Of a stretch of 64,000 bases of DNA, positions 34,351 to 47,936 are shown piece by piece; within the stretch, counting starts at the first letter, position 1; each line of letters begins with the position of its first letter. The notes under the pieces were generated by a model. The model was not told the origin of the DNA. It saw only the letters and a program-made list of their open reading frames with translations, and searched no databases. The DNA comes from Sympetrum striolatum (Eukaryota; Arthropoda; Insecta; Odonata; Libellulidae), in assembly GCA_947579665.1 (NCBI GenBank), contig OX388350.1, positions 30,351,393-30,415,392 of the forward strand. Direction: 5' to 3'. The translations under genes were made by a program, and so were the position numbers.

Positions 34351-37300
34351 GCATTATTCAGACAATTTATATTGACTTTCTACTCTTGAATATAATTAAA
34401 TTCTCTTACCTTCATTCAAGATCCATCTATGACTATGATTTCCGTATTCCGACCTTCTAAACCTAATTAATAAAGAAATATATTATCTTAAATTTTATTT
34501 TCTTCTTACATCGAATATTTAGAGCAATATTTGTTTCCCTTCAGACACTTTCTGTCTTACTATCATTCTTTTCTAAATATCTGCTTTTCTTTTCCAAAAT
34601 TTCTTCGCCGAATTAAGTCTTTTTAACCAATATATTGCCTATATCCTCTCTTGTCCCCATCCTTCGAGATTTTCTAATTCAATCTTTCTTTCTATCTCTA
34701 TTCTTATCCCTACCAATTTCATCCTAATACTGGTTGAGAGATCTACTGCCAGGCTTCACCTCGCATACCGTCACTTCTCTTCAAAAACCCAACTAACCTT
34801 CTTTGTTACAAAAATATATTACATGAGGGAAATTAATGCTTAATAGATTCCGAGTATTGAATACAGCATGGATATAGCTGCCAAGTCTCACTTTTCAAGG
34901 ATTTATTGAGCCAAACTTTTGCTCTTTCGTTGTGATGAATTTGCTGTAATAATTTTATACTATTTGAAGGCAGTAAAGAGAGAAACGAGCGCCAGATACG
35001 CTGACTTGTCTCTCTTCAAGTGTTCATTTAAAGTGCCATTTCAAAAATATGAGTAAGTCTAGCTCCAGTGGATCTCATTCTGTTGAATTTTAATGCCTCA
35101 TGTCTTATTTTTTAAAAGGCAGAAAAACTTACAAAACCACAAACCGGTTAGGAAGTTTGTAAGATTCATGAAAGTTCTGAACTGCAAGATCACCGTCACA
35201 GAGAAAGATCTATTACCTATAAGTTCTAGAAATCAACATTTTCCATCGTATCTGCGTATAACTTTGATATCTTTTTCCTTGAAATCAAATAAAGTTGTAT
35301 TGAAATTCTAATTTGAACTTATTTTTTCCGGAATGATTTGAGATAGAAAATAAACACGAGAAGGTTGATCCACTGGGTTTTCACAAATATACATCTTTAA
35401 TATATCAGTGAAAAAGTAAAACATCGTTTTAACGTAAATGAGTACATTCATTCTACGATTTTCAGTCATAGTTATATAGTTATATTTTAATATTATATAT
35501 CATTTTTTTGTTGATATAGTCAAATTTAAAGTAATATTGTATTGTATGTTCAGTAGATAAAATAAGGTATAATGTAATTCGTTTTCCAGTAAATTAATCG
35601 TATTATTTAAATCAAAAATTTAATTTAAGTGGGTATCTTACTTTGGAAAATTATGATTCTGAACTTACGTTAAATATGAAAAATAGTTCCTATCTAAACA
35701 TCTAAAATTTTTGCAAAATTAAATCCTTAGATCCATTGAGTTTAATTCTGAATAGGAAAACAAATAAACACCGATACATAAGGTAAAATTACTTTGCTGT
35801 ATGTAAACGATTAGAAAACCATATAGCAAATAATTAATTGATATACTCCACCGATGAAGTTCTGCTATTAACACACAAAACTTCCTCTCCTATTAATTTC
35901 GACATACATGGTTTTCCTGTTATCTTTTTGACCAAGAGGTCTTCCTTGTGTGATTTTCAATTGAATTTTAAAGAATCTTCAGATACTTTAAAGAGTCCAT
36001 ATCTTATGAACTCCTAGAAACTGTGATATCGAGATACCCGGACATTTTCTCTCTAGTATTGGTAATCATTTCTAAGAAATTAATCGAACTAAGTTTATTT
36101 TAATTTCAGATTGGAATTTCTTTGATTTGTAGATATCGTAGGATTTTTACTATATCTACGCTACCACAATTTGCCAAATTTTAAGTATGAAAAATTAATT
36201 CCTTGGATTGACCTATAGAAACTTTTAGGAAGAAATAATACACTCAATTAGAAAATGCTTCTTAGAAGAAATCCACTTATAGGCTCTCAGATTTTCCTTT
36301 CACTTCCGGATATCATAAATTGCGTGACCTTTCCTTATTTCCATAGGCAAACTGATCAACAAGAAGCCACTTAAATGTTAACAAGTAATGAAAAACTTCA
36401 CCGGAGATTAACCTTTCACCTTTATCTCATATCTATCAGCCTTAAAGGTCTCCATATATATTGAGGGGACTGAGATAGATTAAAAAACCGAATACAAAGA
36501 AAAACACTTAACTTTTCAACAAACTACTCCTGAAAAAGAAAGCATCGCTTTAGAAATGTACATTAAGTACTATTAAAGGGCGGTTTCCTCTCTTGTTTTC
36601 TCCGAACACCGGTGAATGAGATGAGGGTCGCCGACAAAGACGACTATCGGAGATTTTTTAACCTCTGATCCTAAGCTTTTACTTGATGCTTCGATTGTTT
36701 TTTTGATGGTCAAGATATATATATGTATATGTTGACTTAATAAATTCTTAAAGGTCTATAAAACGATTATTCTACAATTCAAAATATTTGCTTGCTTTAA
36801 TAATTATTTATTCTAGAAATATGTTAATATCGATCAATTTTTTTAATTTCTACTTATGAAAAATTGTATTTAATTGTATATGGAGGAATTTATAAGGATT
36901 AAACCCATTTTCAAGCTAATAACAGGATAAAAGTTTGGGTTGGTATCAGCGTAAATAAGAAAATGTTTTTTTTTAGGAATCGGATTAGATAAACCGCATA
37001 AGAAAACTTCTGGCTTCTGGACATTATAATTTCACTGAAAACAGAGCAAATCTACTATCACAATCAATGTCGTGGATGTATTTATAAAACAATATATTCA
37101 TGAATCCAATGCCATAAACTCCCATAGAGATACATTAAAAAATTAAGTTCCCAATGAGATAGGAATATGAAATTTCGGAATTCGTTAAAGTCCAATGGAA
37201 AATAATTTTTGTAGACGTAATAAGAAGTTTCGGTTATATGAGTTCAGTTGGTGTAAGTTCTTGAATTGCATAGTGTCCAATAAAAATTAACAAAAGTCAA

Positions 37301-38860
37301 TTCATGAGGACCCGTTCATATTAATGACTCAGATTCTACCGTGATGGATAATAATAAGAAGAGAAGGATTATCTTTGATTATTCTGGAACAGACGTATAC
37401 AAGAACAGTGTTTACATTGTTCAACAAATTAGTTACATCATTTTCTACAAGGTCATGCACTAATAATGCTATAATAAATAAGATGGCAAACCTTCTAAGG
37501 AGTACTTTGTCTAATAAAAGCATGTTCGCCTTTTTGTCCTTATTTCGCGAATACGGATTCTGCTGAATATTATAGAGGATACTTGCGCCGCGAAAGTTCA
37601 AAATAATTCCCGTTTATTAATGTTGAAAGTAAGAAAAAGTGGTCGTTTATCGGGACTGCTTACGTAAATTTTAGATTCGTCAATCTGTGAAATAACTCTC
37701 TGGATTCAGAAAATATGATTCCAACACAAACCATCTGCGTTTGCAATAGTTGCGGACCATTCTTACAAGTAGAGGAAAGAAGTAGTTTATTGGCACTGGT
37801 ATAGCGTATTTTATAAGTAGACAACCAAATTGAAAGAACTTAATGGATTGAGGAAAGACAATTCCGACGCAAATGGTTTAATGAATTATCCAACGCTTAG
37901 TCAATCTCTCTAAAAAATAAATGCAATATTGAAGAGGATCGATCCAAAACAATATGAAAATAAATAATAACATCCTGAAAATAAATGGGCAAATATCATT
38001 GATACTCTGAAACGCTTCATTTAAAGACTGGAAGAAAATTAATTATTATACCATTTATTAGACTGAAAAGCTGAGGGGATATTTCAAGTCCGAGAAGATA
38101 AAGTTAGGCTACAAATTGTTTTCGTTACCCTAGATACATACGTATCGACAGGAATGACGTTTAACTACCACTCGCGTATTTAACTGCGAAGATTTCTCAT
38201 CAATTTGACGGCTTCTAGAGTCGGAGATAGTCGCATCAACGACGCAATTCCATCCGCGTGCAGTTAATAACCCCCGAATTCCCAACCTTGAATCGCTTGA
38301 AGACCGTAAACAATTTCCATTTAGCTCCACACGCGAAAGAGGACTTCTGTTACGGATTCGCTATTTCACATCACGGCCCATTCTGTTTACGAGTTGGCCT
38401 ACATTCGGTCCCTCCCCCATCGGGTTCATCAGCTCTTGTCCCCATCCTTGGCATGGTCTCCCCGATCATCCAGGTCGTTCCCTCCGCACGGATTCAAGTC
38501 CTGGGAGCGAAGAAAGGGAAATAGTTTTGCGCGCGAGATTAGCGCGCCTTGCTGCTCTCTAAGCCCTCTATCACCTCCGTGGCATTTCCGGCGGAATACC
38601 ATCTCCTCTCGGCCGGCTTCTGAAGGATGAGCTCCGCGCAGAATTTTGATTCGTTCCGAGCGAATCCTGGGAGCTATTTCGGTGGAATCGTGGCTATTGT
38701 CATACACATAATGGAGAGGCTTAACGATTTTTTCCAGCGTTATTCCGTGCATGTTGCGAGCTTACGCAGCTGCTCCTGGTCAATAAGAACCATTGACCCC
38801 GTGACTCTGAGGTATTTTTTAAACTATTTCTTTTTCTTTTGGGGCACTATTTTTTTTCGC
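34351..38860. other. AT-rich non-coding DNA, GC-richer island at 38230-38790
   Basis: From 34351 to 38220 no gene or classified repeat is seen; 34500-34790 is pyrimidine-rich. The island near 38230-38790 is CpG-containing and keeps overlapping frames open on both strands (38258-38524, 38394-38630 and 38429-38752). None shows a recognisable domain. It could be a regulatory or promoter-like segment, but no TATA or initiator context is convincing. Confidence 0.4.
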
Positions 38861-38865
38861 TGCCC

Positions 38866-39500
38866 ATCTATGAAATGCTTGACTAAACGAGATTTTATTG
38901 TAGTTTCTATACGTAAGGTTTGGGCGTAAGATTGACATTTCGTTCATTTGTTAATTCGATGATTTTTCATATCTTTTACTTTTCGGACCCGCATGGTTTA
39001 CAAAACGTTTTCTCTCATGTAGTTTCTTGGAGCTATTTCTTCTTAATTTCGGATATTTTCTGTATTTTCTGTAACCCAAAAATGTATGCTTGAATAAACC
39101 ATGATTTTCTATTAGATTATATACGAAGCGTTTCGTCGTAAGAATGACATTTTTCTGTTTATGCTTTAGGGTTTTTATAGCTTATACTTTTTGGACATTT
39201 ATGAGCTATATACGATGCTCTATTTCACATTACTTGATAAAAATCTTTATATATATATATAAGTTTAGGGGTTTGATTTTATGTATATGTATGCTTTCAT
39301 GTGCAGAAGAGAAGGGTCAAATGGAAGATGGGACATCTCAATTTCGCCCAATAAATACGTTTGTATCGTATAGAATTGTATTCTTTTATTCGGACATGAA
39401 ATCTTCCTGCACCCTAACAATCTAATGCTTGAAAAAAATCATAAATTTCCTCCCAGACTTTACTTAGACCGTATGAGCGTTTGTATCACATTTCGTTCAT
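38866..39500 (+). repeat. Diverged tandem array, period about 212 bp
   Basis: ATGCTTGACTAAAC near 38875 recurs as ATGCTTGAATAAACC near 39086, and CGTAAGATTGACATTT at 38925 recurs as CGTAAGAATGACATTT at 39137. A third ATGCTTGAAAAAAATC starts near 39425, with GAGCGTTTGTATC and ACATTTCGTTCATTT following. The unit between 39240 and 39420 shares only blocks such as TTCGGACATG. This is an old local array without a known family. A plus-strand frame at 39144-39425 is incidental. Confidence 0.6.
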
Positions 39501-41880
39501 TTATTTTCATGCCATTGTTTATATTGTCTTCTCTGTGGAATGATCCTCTTAAATATCACATATGTCTTTGCAGAAATTGACTAAGTTACTTGGTACTTTG
39601 ACGTTAGGTACTTCGACAGTGACTCGACTAAGAATATTACGGATATTTTCATCCAGAAATAGACGATAAACAAACCATTCAGGGAATAGTAACCGCATCT
39701 GGGGCAGTACTACCATTTCATTTCCCGCGCAGATCGGAGTAGAAAATCGCGCATTTTAGGCACGTTTCATTTCGACATAACTGCGACTGAAGAGATAAAA
39801 TGTGAATAAATTCCAACTGTTGCTTTTATTAGCGTTCAGTTGGAGGAATGGTACCAAAAATATTACATGAGCGACAACGCGGAAATGAGAATATTAAAGA
39901 GTGCTTTCATAAATATAAATTTGCTACAAAACGTTTTAAGGGTATTATGAGCCTTATGCCTAATACTTAGGTTTGAGAATTAAAAAGAAGGCAAATGAAG
40001 ACTGAATTCGTGTATCTCAATTTTTCCTCCGACTTTTCTCGAAATAGAAACCGCGTTTTGATGAGTTGCACTATATGGCTCTCTAAACTAGCGTTTTCTT
40101 AACCTTTAATGTTCTCAAATGCCACTTTAGATACCATTTAGTCCCACCAAGGAGCAAAGAATTCGTTTCTCCAATTGACATTATTACTGTTATTACGATA
40201 AGCTACTTAGAAAACCCTAATTTAAGAAAGTCGATCCTCGAAGGAAACATAAGACGTAATGAAATTTGTCTAACTTTTTTCGTTTTATGACATCGAAGGT
40301 GTTTGAAATTATCCTCAAAATTACTTATCTCGTCAAATGAGAGAATTTAAGTTATAAAAATTACTTTTTCGGAATGAATAGAAGAAATTAGGCATATCGT
40401 ACTGAATACGTCTAAAATTTACAAAAAAGAGCAAGAAGAAATTAAGTTTCACTGTACACAGGTAATTAAAATATGCATTTATATTTAATATTTTGGCTTA
40501 AATAACAATTGCACAAATCGATAAGAAATTTAAATACATGTATAATGCCCACAGGTTTTTCATATGTATTTACTTAACCTTGGGACAATATATATTTTAG
40601 TTTCTTAGCGATTTTGTTTTTAGAATGACGTTCCACCAGATCTCACTCCAGACAATTATTCAATAATTATGCTACGAGCGATATGAAAGCATAGAATTGA
40701 AAAAAACACATTCCACGGCGCTCATCAACTGGAAACGAACACTCAAATGAGAACGTAATTTCTGTAGAGCTATAATAGGATAATTTATCTCATGCCTGCC
40801 AATCTTTCGATCCCTAATAAATTTTATTAAATTCCTCTGCGGGAGGTATCCTTATTCCGCTCCTCTCTGTTCTAATGGTGGAAAAATTCCACGAGGAAGA
40901 TCAAATGCGAGACCTACATTTTCGCCTCTGAAATTAGTTCGGCGTTCACGCTTTTATAATATCGTTTGTAAAGACGCGAGATCAGAGGTTCTGTAATTAG
41001 AGTCGGCTGCGCGCGCCTGTTTCTTTTACGACTTGGGCCCGTGTGAGTTTTAGCGTCACGGGAGAGATAAACAGGCGGCGGAGGAAGGCGGGTTTGGATC
41101 GTAAGGAAGAGAGCTTTAAATTCGTAAGTTTGTATCTCAGAAAGTTCTCAGTACGGTTTCTGACAGGAGTAAAGATGAGGATGGATACAAAGGAGAACGT
41201 GACCGAAAATGCAATTGCATTCCGGAGCTAAAAATGGTGAGCAGCCGTAGGAATTCGGTATCGGGGAAACGTTTCTCTCGTCATTTAAGTGCGATGTCGT
41301 CACTGGTTTTTGAGATAACTACAAAGCTAGTTTATGAGAATAAGGCTGGAAATATTAATAAAGGACATATAACGAATTGATGTATTTTTTGTAAAATATT
41401 GGAAGCTTGCGGACAAAAGGGGAAATAAGGTTTTTAATAATGCCATAGGAGAAGAGGAAATTCAGTTTGGAGAATAGAATCTTGAGCATATCATTGAAGA
41501 GCAATTTTATTCCTGTGAGATAGGAAAAATGGACCCGACTTTAACTAAAATAGAGATTTACATAATCATTATTTGTAGGTGACCGAGATAATACGCTTTG
41601 ATAATTCAAGGAACACAGCGTAAGCAATTGATATAAGTAACATATTAAGCAGCACTTCAAACCTCTATAACCACTTCCCTTCCAAATATATTTATCATTT
41701 ATGTTTAAGGATGTTTCAAATACTGATTTTTTCATTACATAAAGTACGGTTGCTACTTAAATATGTTTAACCCTGATTTGAACTGATGTATAAGATAGGT
41801 AGATTATTTGATATTAGGTCAAATTAGATCCAGATTTTACGTAAACAATTTTACATTAAGTATGGAGTTTTGCATTAAGG
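39501..41880. other. AT-rich non-coding DNA, GC-richer island at 40800-41260
   Basis: No gene recognised. The island contains CpG-rich segments such as GGCTGCGCGCGCC. A 62-codon plus frame (41043-41231) has no domain. Confidence 0.4.
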
Positions 41881-41913
41881 GGCGCGGCGATCACATTTTA
41901 AAAATAAAGGAGC

Positions 41914-42042
41914 ATGAACAGAAAACCGATGTGGTGTAATATTCTTTTGTCAATAAGGGAATGGAATGCATTACCTGGAGAACTTCTCAATCCAATGCCG
42001 ATGAATGTTAAAAATTTTAAAAATAAGCTTAGAAGATTATAA
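41914..42042 (+). pseudogene. LINE reverse transcriptase C-terminus
   Basis: The stop-free frame ends REWNALPGELLNPMPMNVKN followed by FKNKLRRL and a stop. WN-A-LP, a spacer, then FK-x-x-L-x-x-L is the usual last motif of CR1/RTE/jockey-type ORF2 proteins. Only about 42 codons remain. All enzymatic motifs are lost by 5' truncation. It was too short to stand out by ORF length and is recognised by motif and by its 3' UTR partner copies. Confidence 0.78.
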
Positions 42043-42387
42043 AATTTATATTGTTATATGTATGTATGTATAAGGCATAGTTTTAATCACTTGTTATCCT
42101 TAGAATAAGAAAATAGTTCCATGTAGTACAATACAATATGTAAAAACCGACTGTATCTGTGATTGGTGGAGGTGCTTGTATATTATTTATCTGACTTGTT
42201 TGACACATTGTACAAATTGGGCCTATTGCTACTGTTAAGATGTCTACTGTCCACGGGAGGTTTTTGGAGGGGTTTCCCTCCCGTCCTTGGGCGAATGCCG
42301 GACAGATTGTATTGTTATATCCCACTCAACCGTTGCCGCCTGGTATTAATACCAACTTACAGCCTTTAAATAAATAAATAAATATGA
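41914..42387 (+). mobile_element. 5'-truncated LINE copy (EWN family, TAAA tail), copy 2
   Basis: The terminal coding piece at 41914-42042 is followed by a 3' UTR containing GAGGTTTTTGGAGGGGTTTC, TTGGGCGAATGCCGG and GCCGCCTGGTATTAATACC, and a (TAAA)n tail at 42366-42386. The block order equals that at 27.9-28.3 kb. The two short opposite-strand frames across the UTR are incidental. Confidence 0.78.
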
Positions 42388-45300
42388 ATAGCTCAACAAA
42401 AGGTTAATGGTTTGGTCAAAGTTTTGCTTTATTTTATAAATAAATACCTTCATTCTAAAATATGACCTTAGTTGAACGACCAGACGCTTTTTTTGGAAGA
42501 GGTAGAATAGACGTTTCATTATATTCCGTTGAATTTATTCGATAGTGGGAGTAAATGAGAATACTAACGGATAGTTATGCATATTCTTCAATGGAAACGA
42601 AAAGTAGATCTTACAAAGTATATCCTTAATTTAAACAGAAATACTTGCATAGATCAATTTGTGTGTCGGAAATCAATGATAATATTTCTAAAAATATGAA
42701 TCCCTCAAAATGTATTTCTTCTGTCTTCATAAGGCAATTTACTAGAAAATTTAACCTAAAGTTATCGCACAGCAAGTAGGAGAACTCGTAAATTAACTAA
42801 TCGCATTTCAGACACTTTATCCTCGATGCCTAATTAACAGAATCCTCCAAGATTTCCTATCACGGCCCAAAATAGATCGTCTCTGGCAGTAATCACGTCT
42901 CAGACCTTGGCTAGTGCATAAAACAACACGGCCTTGCGCACGTTGAGACCTCGCCATCCTGGCTTTCTCGAGGCACTACAGGCGTCTTAAATATTTAAGT
43001 CGCTTCAATGCCATGTATAAAGCCTCTTCACTCCATTCTTCCCCTGTGTGTTCTCCAATAGGCCGTTCCTTTATGGACCGGATTGAGTCTCCATGAAAGT
43101 GCTCATGTCCGCATCCTGCAGGAGTCTTTTTATCGGCGGACGTAATTTCCGTCGAATTAAGCAGAAGTTTCACGATTTGAAGGGAGCGCTGGTCAGAGAC
43201 TCACGATGGAGGGCCCTAAAGAGCTGATATTCACTCGGAGAGACACTTGAGGGGGCAATTGGCGAGGCAGAGGCGTGAGATATGAAGCGAATTGAAAGTG
43301 GTAGAAAAAGTGGGCAGTTCAAAGTGAATGCCGGAGGGGTCTCAAAGGATTTGAAGGTTGCTAAAGAGGGCCGTCGCAGACTGGAGGGAAAGTAGAGCTG
43401 CAATGGATGCCTATTTGAACATACATGGATATTCTGGGCGGGCATGGGCAAAAATGGGCGGCTTCCGCTTATTTTATCTTCAAGTTCTGATTCACTAAGT
43501 GATTTGCATGATATTTTTTGATCGATTCAGGATGATAGCGGGGCACTGCTTCTTGTCAGTTATCAATTCAAGAGAAATCATTCCATTTTCTTCAATTTTT
43601 TCATTTCTAAATGTTTTGAATGATCTTTAAGATTTCGAAGTTAATTTAGAATTTAGAATAAAATTAGAAAGCGAAATAATTAACATGAGAGATAGGATTT
43701 AATTATTGCATAGCATTAATTTCAAAGATGTTGGTAACTTATAGTATAGTATTTCCTAACATATGAGGCCATTTATATGTCTTCTGGGAATTCTCTGGAT
43801 CCCTCATGTAATCTAACCTTCGCCAGAGGCGAAGCTGTTACCCACATCCGGGAGCCTTTGTGCCTTTTAATAACAGTAAAAGAAATGAGGCTTACTAAAC
43901 AAGATGGGAAGTAAGGTAGTTTATGGGTTATGTAGCTATGGATTTTCTCTTGGAGTCAGAAGAGGACAACGTCTACGAAAAGAAGCATCCTAGAAACAAC
44001 CTCAAAAGCAAGACTTTTCATTAAATTTAGTAATGATAACGAGCAGTTATTTTATTATTTGGCATCACTCACACTTCTATAGCTTTTATTTCATCTCACA
44101 GGCATGAATAAAACTGAGGCAAAAGTATATGAAAGATATATCATTCTGCGTCATATATCGAAATATAAATGAACAATTTATCATTTGCTACATGAAACAA
44201 AAGAAATATCGATCATTTTATTCATCATGATATGATGACAGGATCATATTCATCTGCAGTCTAGCCTTTTCTGCCCCTTTCTGCATTACGTCACTTTTCT
44301 TAAGTGCATTTATTCTCGGACAATCGGGAGTTATACACGAAACAGATATGTCCTTTGATACATGACGAGTATCATTACGTAATATTACAGCGGAATGCAA
44401 AAATAAAATTGAAAGAATTACATAATAGCCATTTAAAAATTAGTATTCTTAAGTAAAATCACTGCCTTTAGTCGGAATATTTTTTATGAAAGGATAGGTT
44501 AATATATATAAAAAGATCATATAGGTATTTGAATTACTTGGAGGAGGGAACGTAATAGGAAATGTGTTAGAATATATCCTGAACCGTTTTAAAAAAAGAA
44601 TCATTCAAATTACCTCACCGAAATTCAGCGTGACTCTAGAACGTTCACTTTATTCCTGTATAGCCGCAAACGAATCTCCGTAATCTGCACGGTAAACATA
44701 ATGGGGTCAAGTCAAACGGGCTCACGAACTCAATTAAACCACAATGATTCGGGTGATTCCGACACCGAGAGAACGGTGCCGAGACCGACGGAGATGTTCC
44801 AACGGAAGTAGAGAAGTTTTCTTTAGAGAAGGAAAGATTTTCAAGGAGAGAGTTAATATATTAAGAAAAAAAGTAGATGGGAAGGTAGAGATGAATGAGG
44901 AACAGAGAGGAAGATGTTAAACTCGGATGACGTCAGCTTATACACATAACCGTTAGATTGATCAGTACAAATTTTGTTCGGGGAACGTCGCCTGTCACCA
45001 TTTCCAACTTATTGGGAATTAAGTTATTTTCTTGAGAAAGACTTTCTCCATTGCTCTGTAAGGCAGCAGTAATGATCATCAATTATAGTATGCCTAGATT
45101 GAGCTATAATCATGCTAAAGTACTAAAAGTGCTTAATTTCCTTAACTCAAGATTGAAAGAAATATTGAAAGGAAAACCAACCGAATCTTGGTGCTAGAGT
45201 GCCAATGGAATAAGCGGAGATAAGCTTTGAAATCAGTTTCAACCACAAGAAGGGAGTTTTCCGTGGTATCTTAAAAAAATACATTATATTTATTAAAACA

Positions 45301-45530
45301 CTTAAATATGCGAAAATTTCAAGTAATTCATGAAAACATAATATTTACCCAATGTTTTAATAAATATTGTAGTAAATAGCAATATTTTGATGACTTATAT
45401 ACTGTAGACATAGCTTAATTTTTGCTATTTATTGTAAGTTGATAATGGGAGAAAATCAATTGTATTCTTTAAATATTTATAATCAATCGATTCGGCCGAG
45501 ATGTTGTGGAAAGACATAATTGAAAATAGA
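42388..45530. other. AT-rich non-coding DNA with GC-richer islands
   Basis: Islands at about 42830-43450 and 44620-44940 are GC-richer. Frames in them (42976-43173 and 43170-43451, both minus) carry no domain I recognise. The rest is AT-rich without identifiable elements. Confidence 0.4.
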
Positions 45531-45532
45531 TT

Positions 45533-45920
45533 TCCATTTTTCCACAAAGGTTTTTATTCAGGAACTACCGGTTTCGATACATTACCATCGTCATGTTCAC
45601 ACACAACTGAATCATCAAACTGCCGAGGCACACATTGTAATTTGAGTGATGACAGGTAAAATACAATGTAGGAGTTGGAAATAGACATACATACGAGTAC
45701 AATGACAACCAATCAGGAAGTAGGAAGGGGAGTGGGAGGGGAAATTTACAGATGACTAAAGGATGGTGGAGAGGGCGGAATCCAAGATGGGGGAGGGAGA
45801 TTGAAAAAGATACTCGTTAATAAGGGAGCAATGGGGGTAGGAGAGGTGACGTTTAATTTCAAGCTGTTCTAGGGCATTGAGTCGAGGACTTTTACTTTGA
45901 AAGTGAAGAATTATTATTAA
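45533..45920 (-). mobile_element. Penelope-like retroelement 3' fragment
   Basis: On the minus strand a frame from about 45920 to a stop at 45756 reads SPRLNALEQLEIKRHLSYP, then LINEYLFQSPSP. It resembles the extreme C-terminus (LN-x-LE-x-LEI...LIN-x-x-L) of Penelope-like proteins, beyond the GIY-YIG endonuclease. About 150 bp further 3' comes GACGATGGTAATGTATCGAA with ACCGGTAGTTCCTGAATAAA, the terminal motif commonly seen in this group. The polymerase and endonuclease are missing. The fragment is 5'-truncated, and its small frame is otherwise intact. Confidence 0.65.
45563..45600 (-). ncRNA. Hammerhead-ribozyme-like core in Penelope terminal region
   Basis: The minus strand has ATGACGA, an 11-nt segment, then CGAAACC. 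A hammerhead core needs CUGANGA and GAAA around helix II. Here the first C is A, so the core is imperfect and cleavage is unlikely. Hammerhead motifs in Penelope-like terminal repeats are established knowledge; this is probably a decayed one. Confidence 0.35.
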
Positions 45921-46770
45921 AAATTGAATTAAAGAATCCTACAAATCACCGCTAACATTACTGATGCATTAAGAGCACTTCAGGTAAAGATACCGTATTT
46001 TTTTAGTACTTCATGTAACGTACTATCATTACTCTATGGTACTATATAGCTCACTGTAATATATTGCCAGCGTATTTTATCATTTGAAAGTTTTATATAT
46101 ATATATAATGATGAGACTTTACATTCTCACAATATTCACCGGTCGATATTGTCACAGGAGAAATTAAGAATGTCAAGTGAACAATTGTGCAAACTGTTAA
46201 AATTGTAACACCTTTCAGAGGTAACAGAATATTAAGGATTATATCTTGGAAACCATTTTGTTGTAATTATCTCACCACGAAACGGGATCAGCGGTTTTGT
46301 GACTTTAAATAATAAAACGGAATATTTTTACAAAAACGCCTTAGCGCGCATGCGCGACGAAAATGCCACCCTTCAGATGGGACATTAAGAAGAGTCTAAT
46401 GACTATCACCTGGTCCTTCCTCCATTTCCTTTGCGAGCTTGCGCTGCAAAATCCCTAAATGGCTTTCCGGCGTGGAAAGCGGGGAACCCTCTCCCCTGAT
46501 TAATCCGAAAATTTGCTGGAATTAGCCTCTCCGAAAAGGGGTACATAGGTGATTCTTTTTGCGCTCCACCCTGCGGGTATCTTATGTATAGTAATCTGTG
46601 ATTCGCAAAATCAATTATTTCAGTGACGTTACTTTCTCCGCAGAGTCCCTCGAATTATCCATTAGCTCTATTGTGCTTATGGAAAAGTTTGAAAAACAAT
46701 TTAATAAAATCTGAAGTATTCATGTAATCACCTCCTTCAAGCAAAATAAATAACTGTTCAAATGAAAAGA
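45921..46770. other. Non-coding DNA
   Basis: No recognised gene. It contains a (TA)n tract near 46097-46107 and a GC-richer patch near 46330-46600 that includes GCGCGCATGCGCG. Confidence 0.4.
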
Positions 46771-46865
46771 AAAAAAATCTGATGTGGCCAACACATGAAT
46801 TTCTCCGTATTTATTGAAAACAAATGCCTATGCCGGTAATATATAAATAACTCCAAAGCAATGAC

Positions 46866-47215
46866 TGATACAGGAAAATGTTTCATATAACATCTGTAGT
46901 ATTATACATTATCTATAACTTTGGTACACAATTGTATATACCTACATTGCATTTTGACAGAGATATGTATGAAAAACCTCCATTTCTGGATAAACAACAA
47001 TTTCCGGTTAACCATTATTCAAGAATAACTCCTAAACAATCAGTATTACGAAGAAATATTTAATTAAAAACTTGTAGTAAAGTACATTATCTATAACTTT
47101 TGTAAGTAATTGTGTATACCTAAATTGCATTTTGACAGAGATATTAAAGAAACAATATTTTGTTCCGGTTAAACCGCAACTTCCGGTTAAGCGATATTCA
47201 TCAAAATTAGTCAAC
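46866..47215 (-). repeat. Tandem units of about 178 bp inside copy B
   Basis: ACATTATCTATAACTTT occurs at 46906 and 47084. Each is followed by a TTGCATTTTGACAGAGATAT block at the same offset and by CTTCCGGTTAA-type sequence near 47000 and 47180. The units are the counterpart of the longer 316-bp units in copy A. Confidence 0.75.
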
Positions 47216-47419
47216 TTTTGGCATTGTTAGGAAAATACTAAATATGAAGTTTGGAAATGATCGGATAATTACTTTTTAAGATAGAGCGCACACAAACTTT
47301 TTTACCACAGACAGACACAAAGACAGACATGTTCGGGAAAATAGCGAAAACGATCTCTATTGGCCCCAAAACATCTATTTCCGTCGAAATCTGGAGGTCG
47401 AATTTCTTTGCGAATACAA

Positions 47420-47452
47420 TACTTTCTCTGTACTACGTATAGGGAGAAAGTA
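47420..47452. repeat. Terminal near-palindrome of repeat copy B
   Basis: TACTTTCTC and GAGAAAGTA form 9-bp perfect arms around a changed centre, identical in layout to 6469-6501. Arm conservation with a varying centre suggests the structure was maintained. Confidence 0.75.
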
Positions 47453-47936
47453 AAATCGCAAACATATAGCGTATGCAGGAACTTAGAAAGTATAGGACTG
47501 GAAACTGCTGAAATTTTTTGGCTCCCTTAATGTCCGCATCCGCGAGTTGGCAGCCGCGAGATGGCAGCACTGAAGCTCGCCCTTTGAAACCATACTCTCA
47601 TATGGAGTAAATGGAAAACACAGCACGATTATGATACTTTTTCCCTCTTTTTCTTTGCGGGAGTAGTATATACGAAAGATGGAATTCAGAGTTAGGGATT
47701 TATCCATTAATAAGTTGAAAAACAATTGAATAAAATGGGCAAATTAGTAAATCCGAAGAATAAGTGCAGGTTGCCTTCAGGGCACACCACAAGTAACTTG
47801 TGAAAACATTATTCGTAGATCAGCGAAGTGCAATGTATTCTGCTTGGATACACAGAAAATAATTGATCCTTAATAAATTACCAACGTTACATCAACTTTC
47901 AACTACGCCTTTTAAAACTAGAATCGCAGGATGCAC

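Larger units (their letters stand above)
46771..47455 (-). mobile_element. Unclassified repeat family, copy B (uninterrupted)
   Basis: Read on the minus strand it begins with the near-palindrome TACTTTCTCC...GAGAAAGTA (47420-47452). It continues through AAATTCGACC, GTTTTGGGGCC, TCGTTTTCGCTATTTTCCCG, a TGTCTGTC tract and GTGTGCGCTCTATC, then two units of about 178 bp with CCGGAAGTTG or CCGGAAATTG. It ends GGAGAAATTCATGTGTTGG plus CCACATCAGATTTTTTTT. Every landmark has a partner in copy A at 6464-8998. No coding capacity. Copy B holds no transposon at the TA where copy A carries Tigger. Confidence 0.78.
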
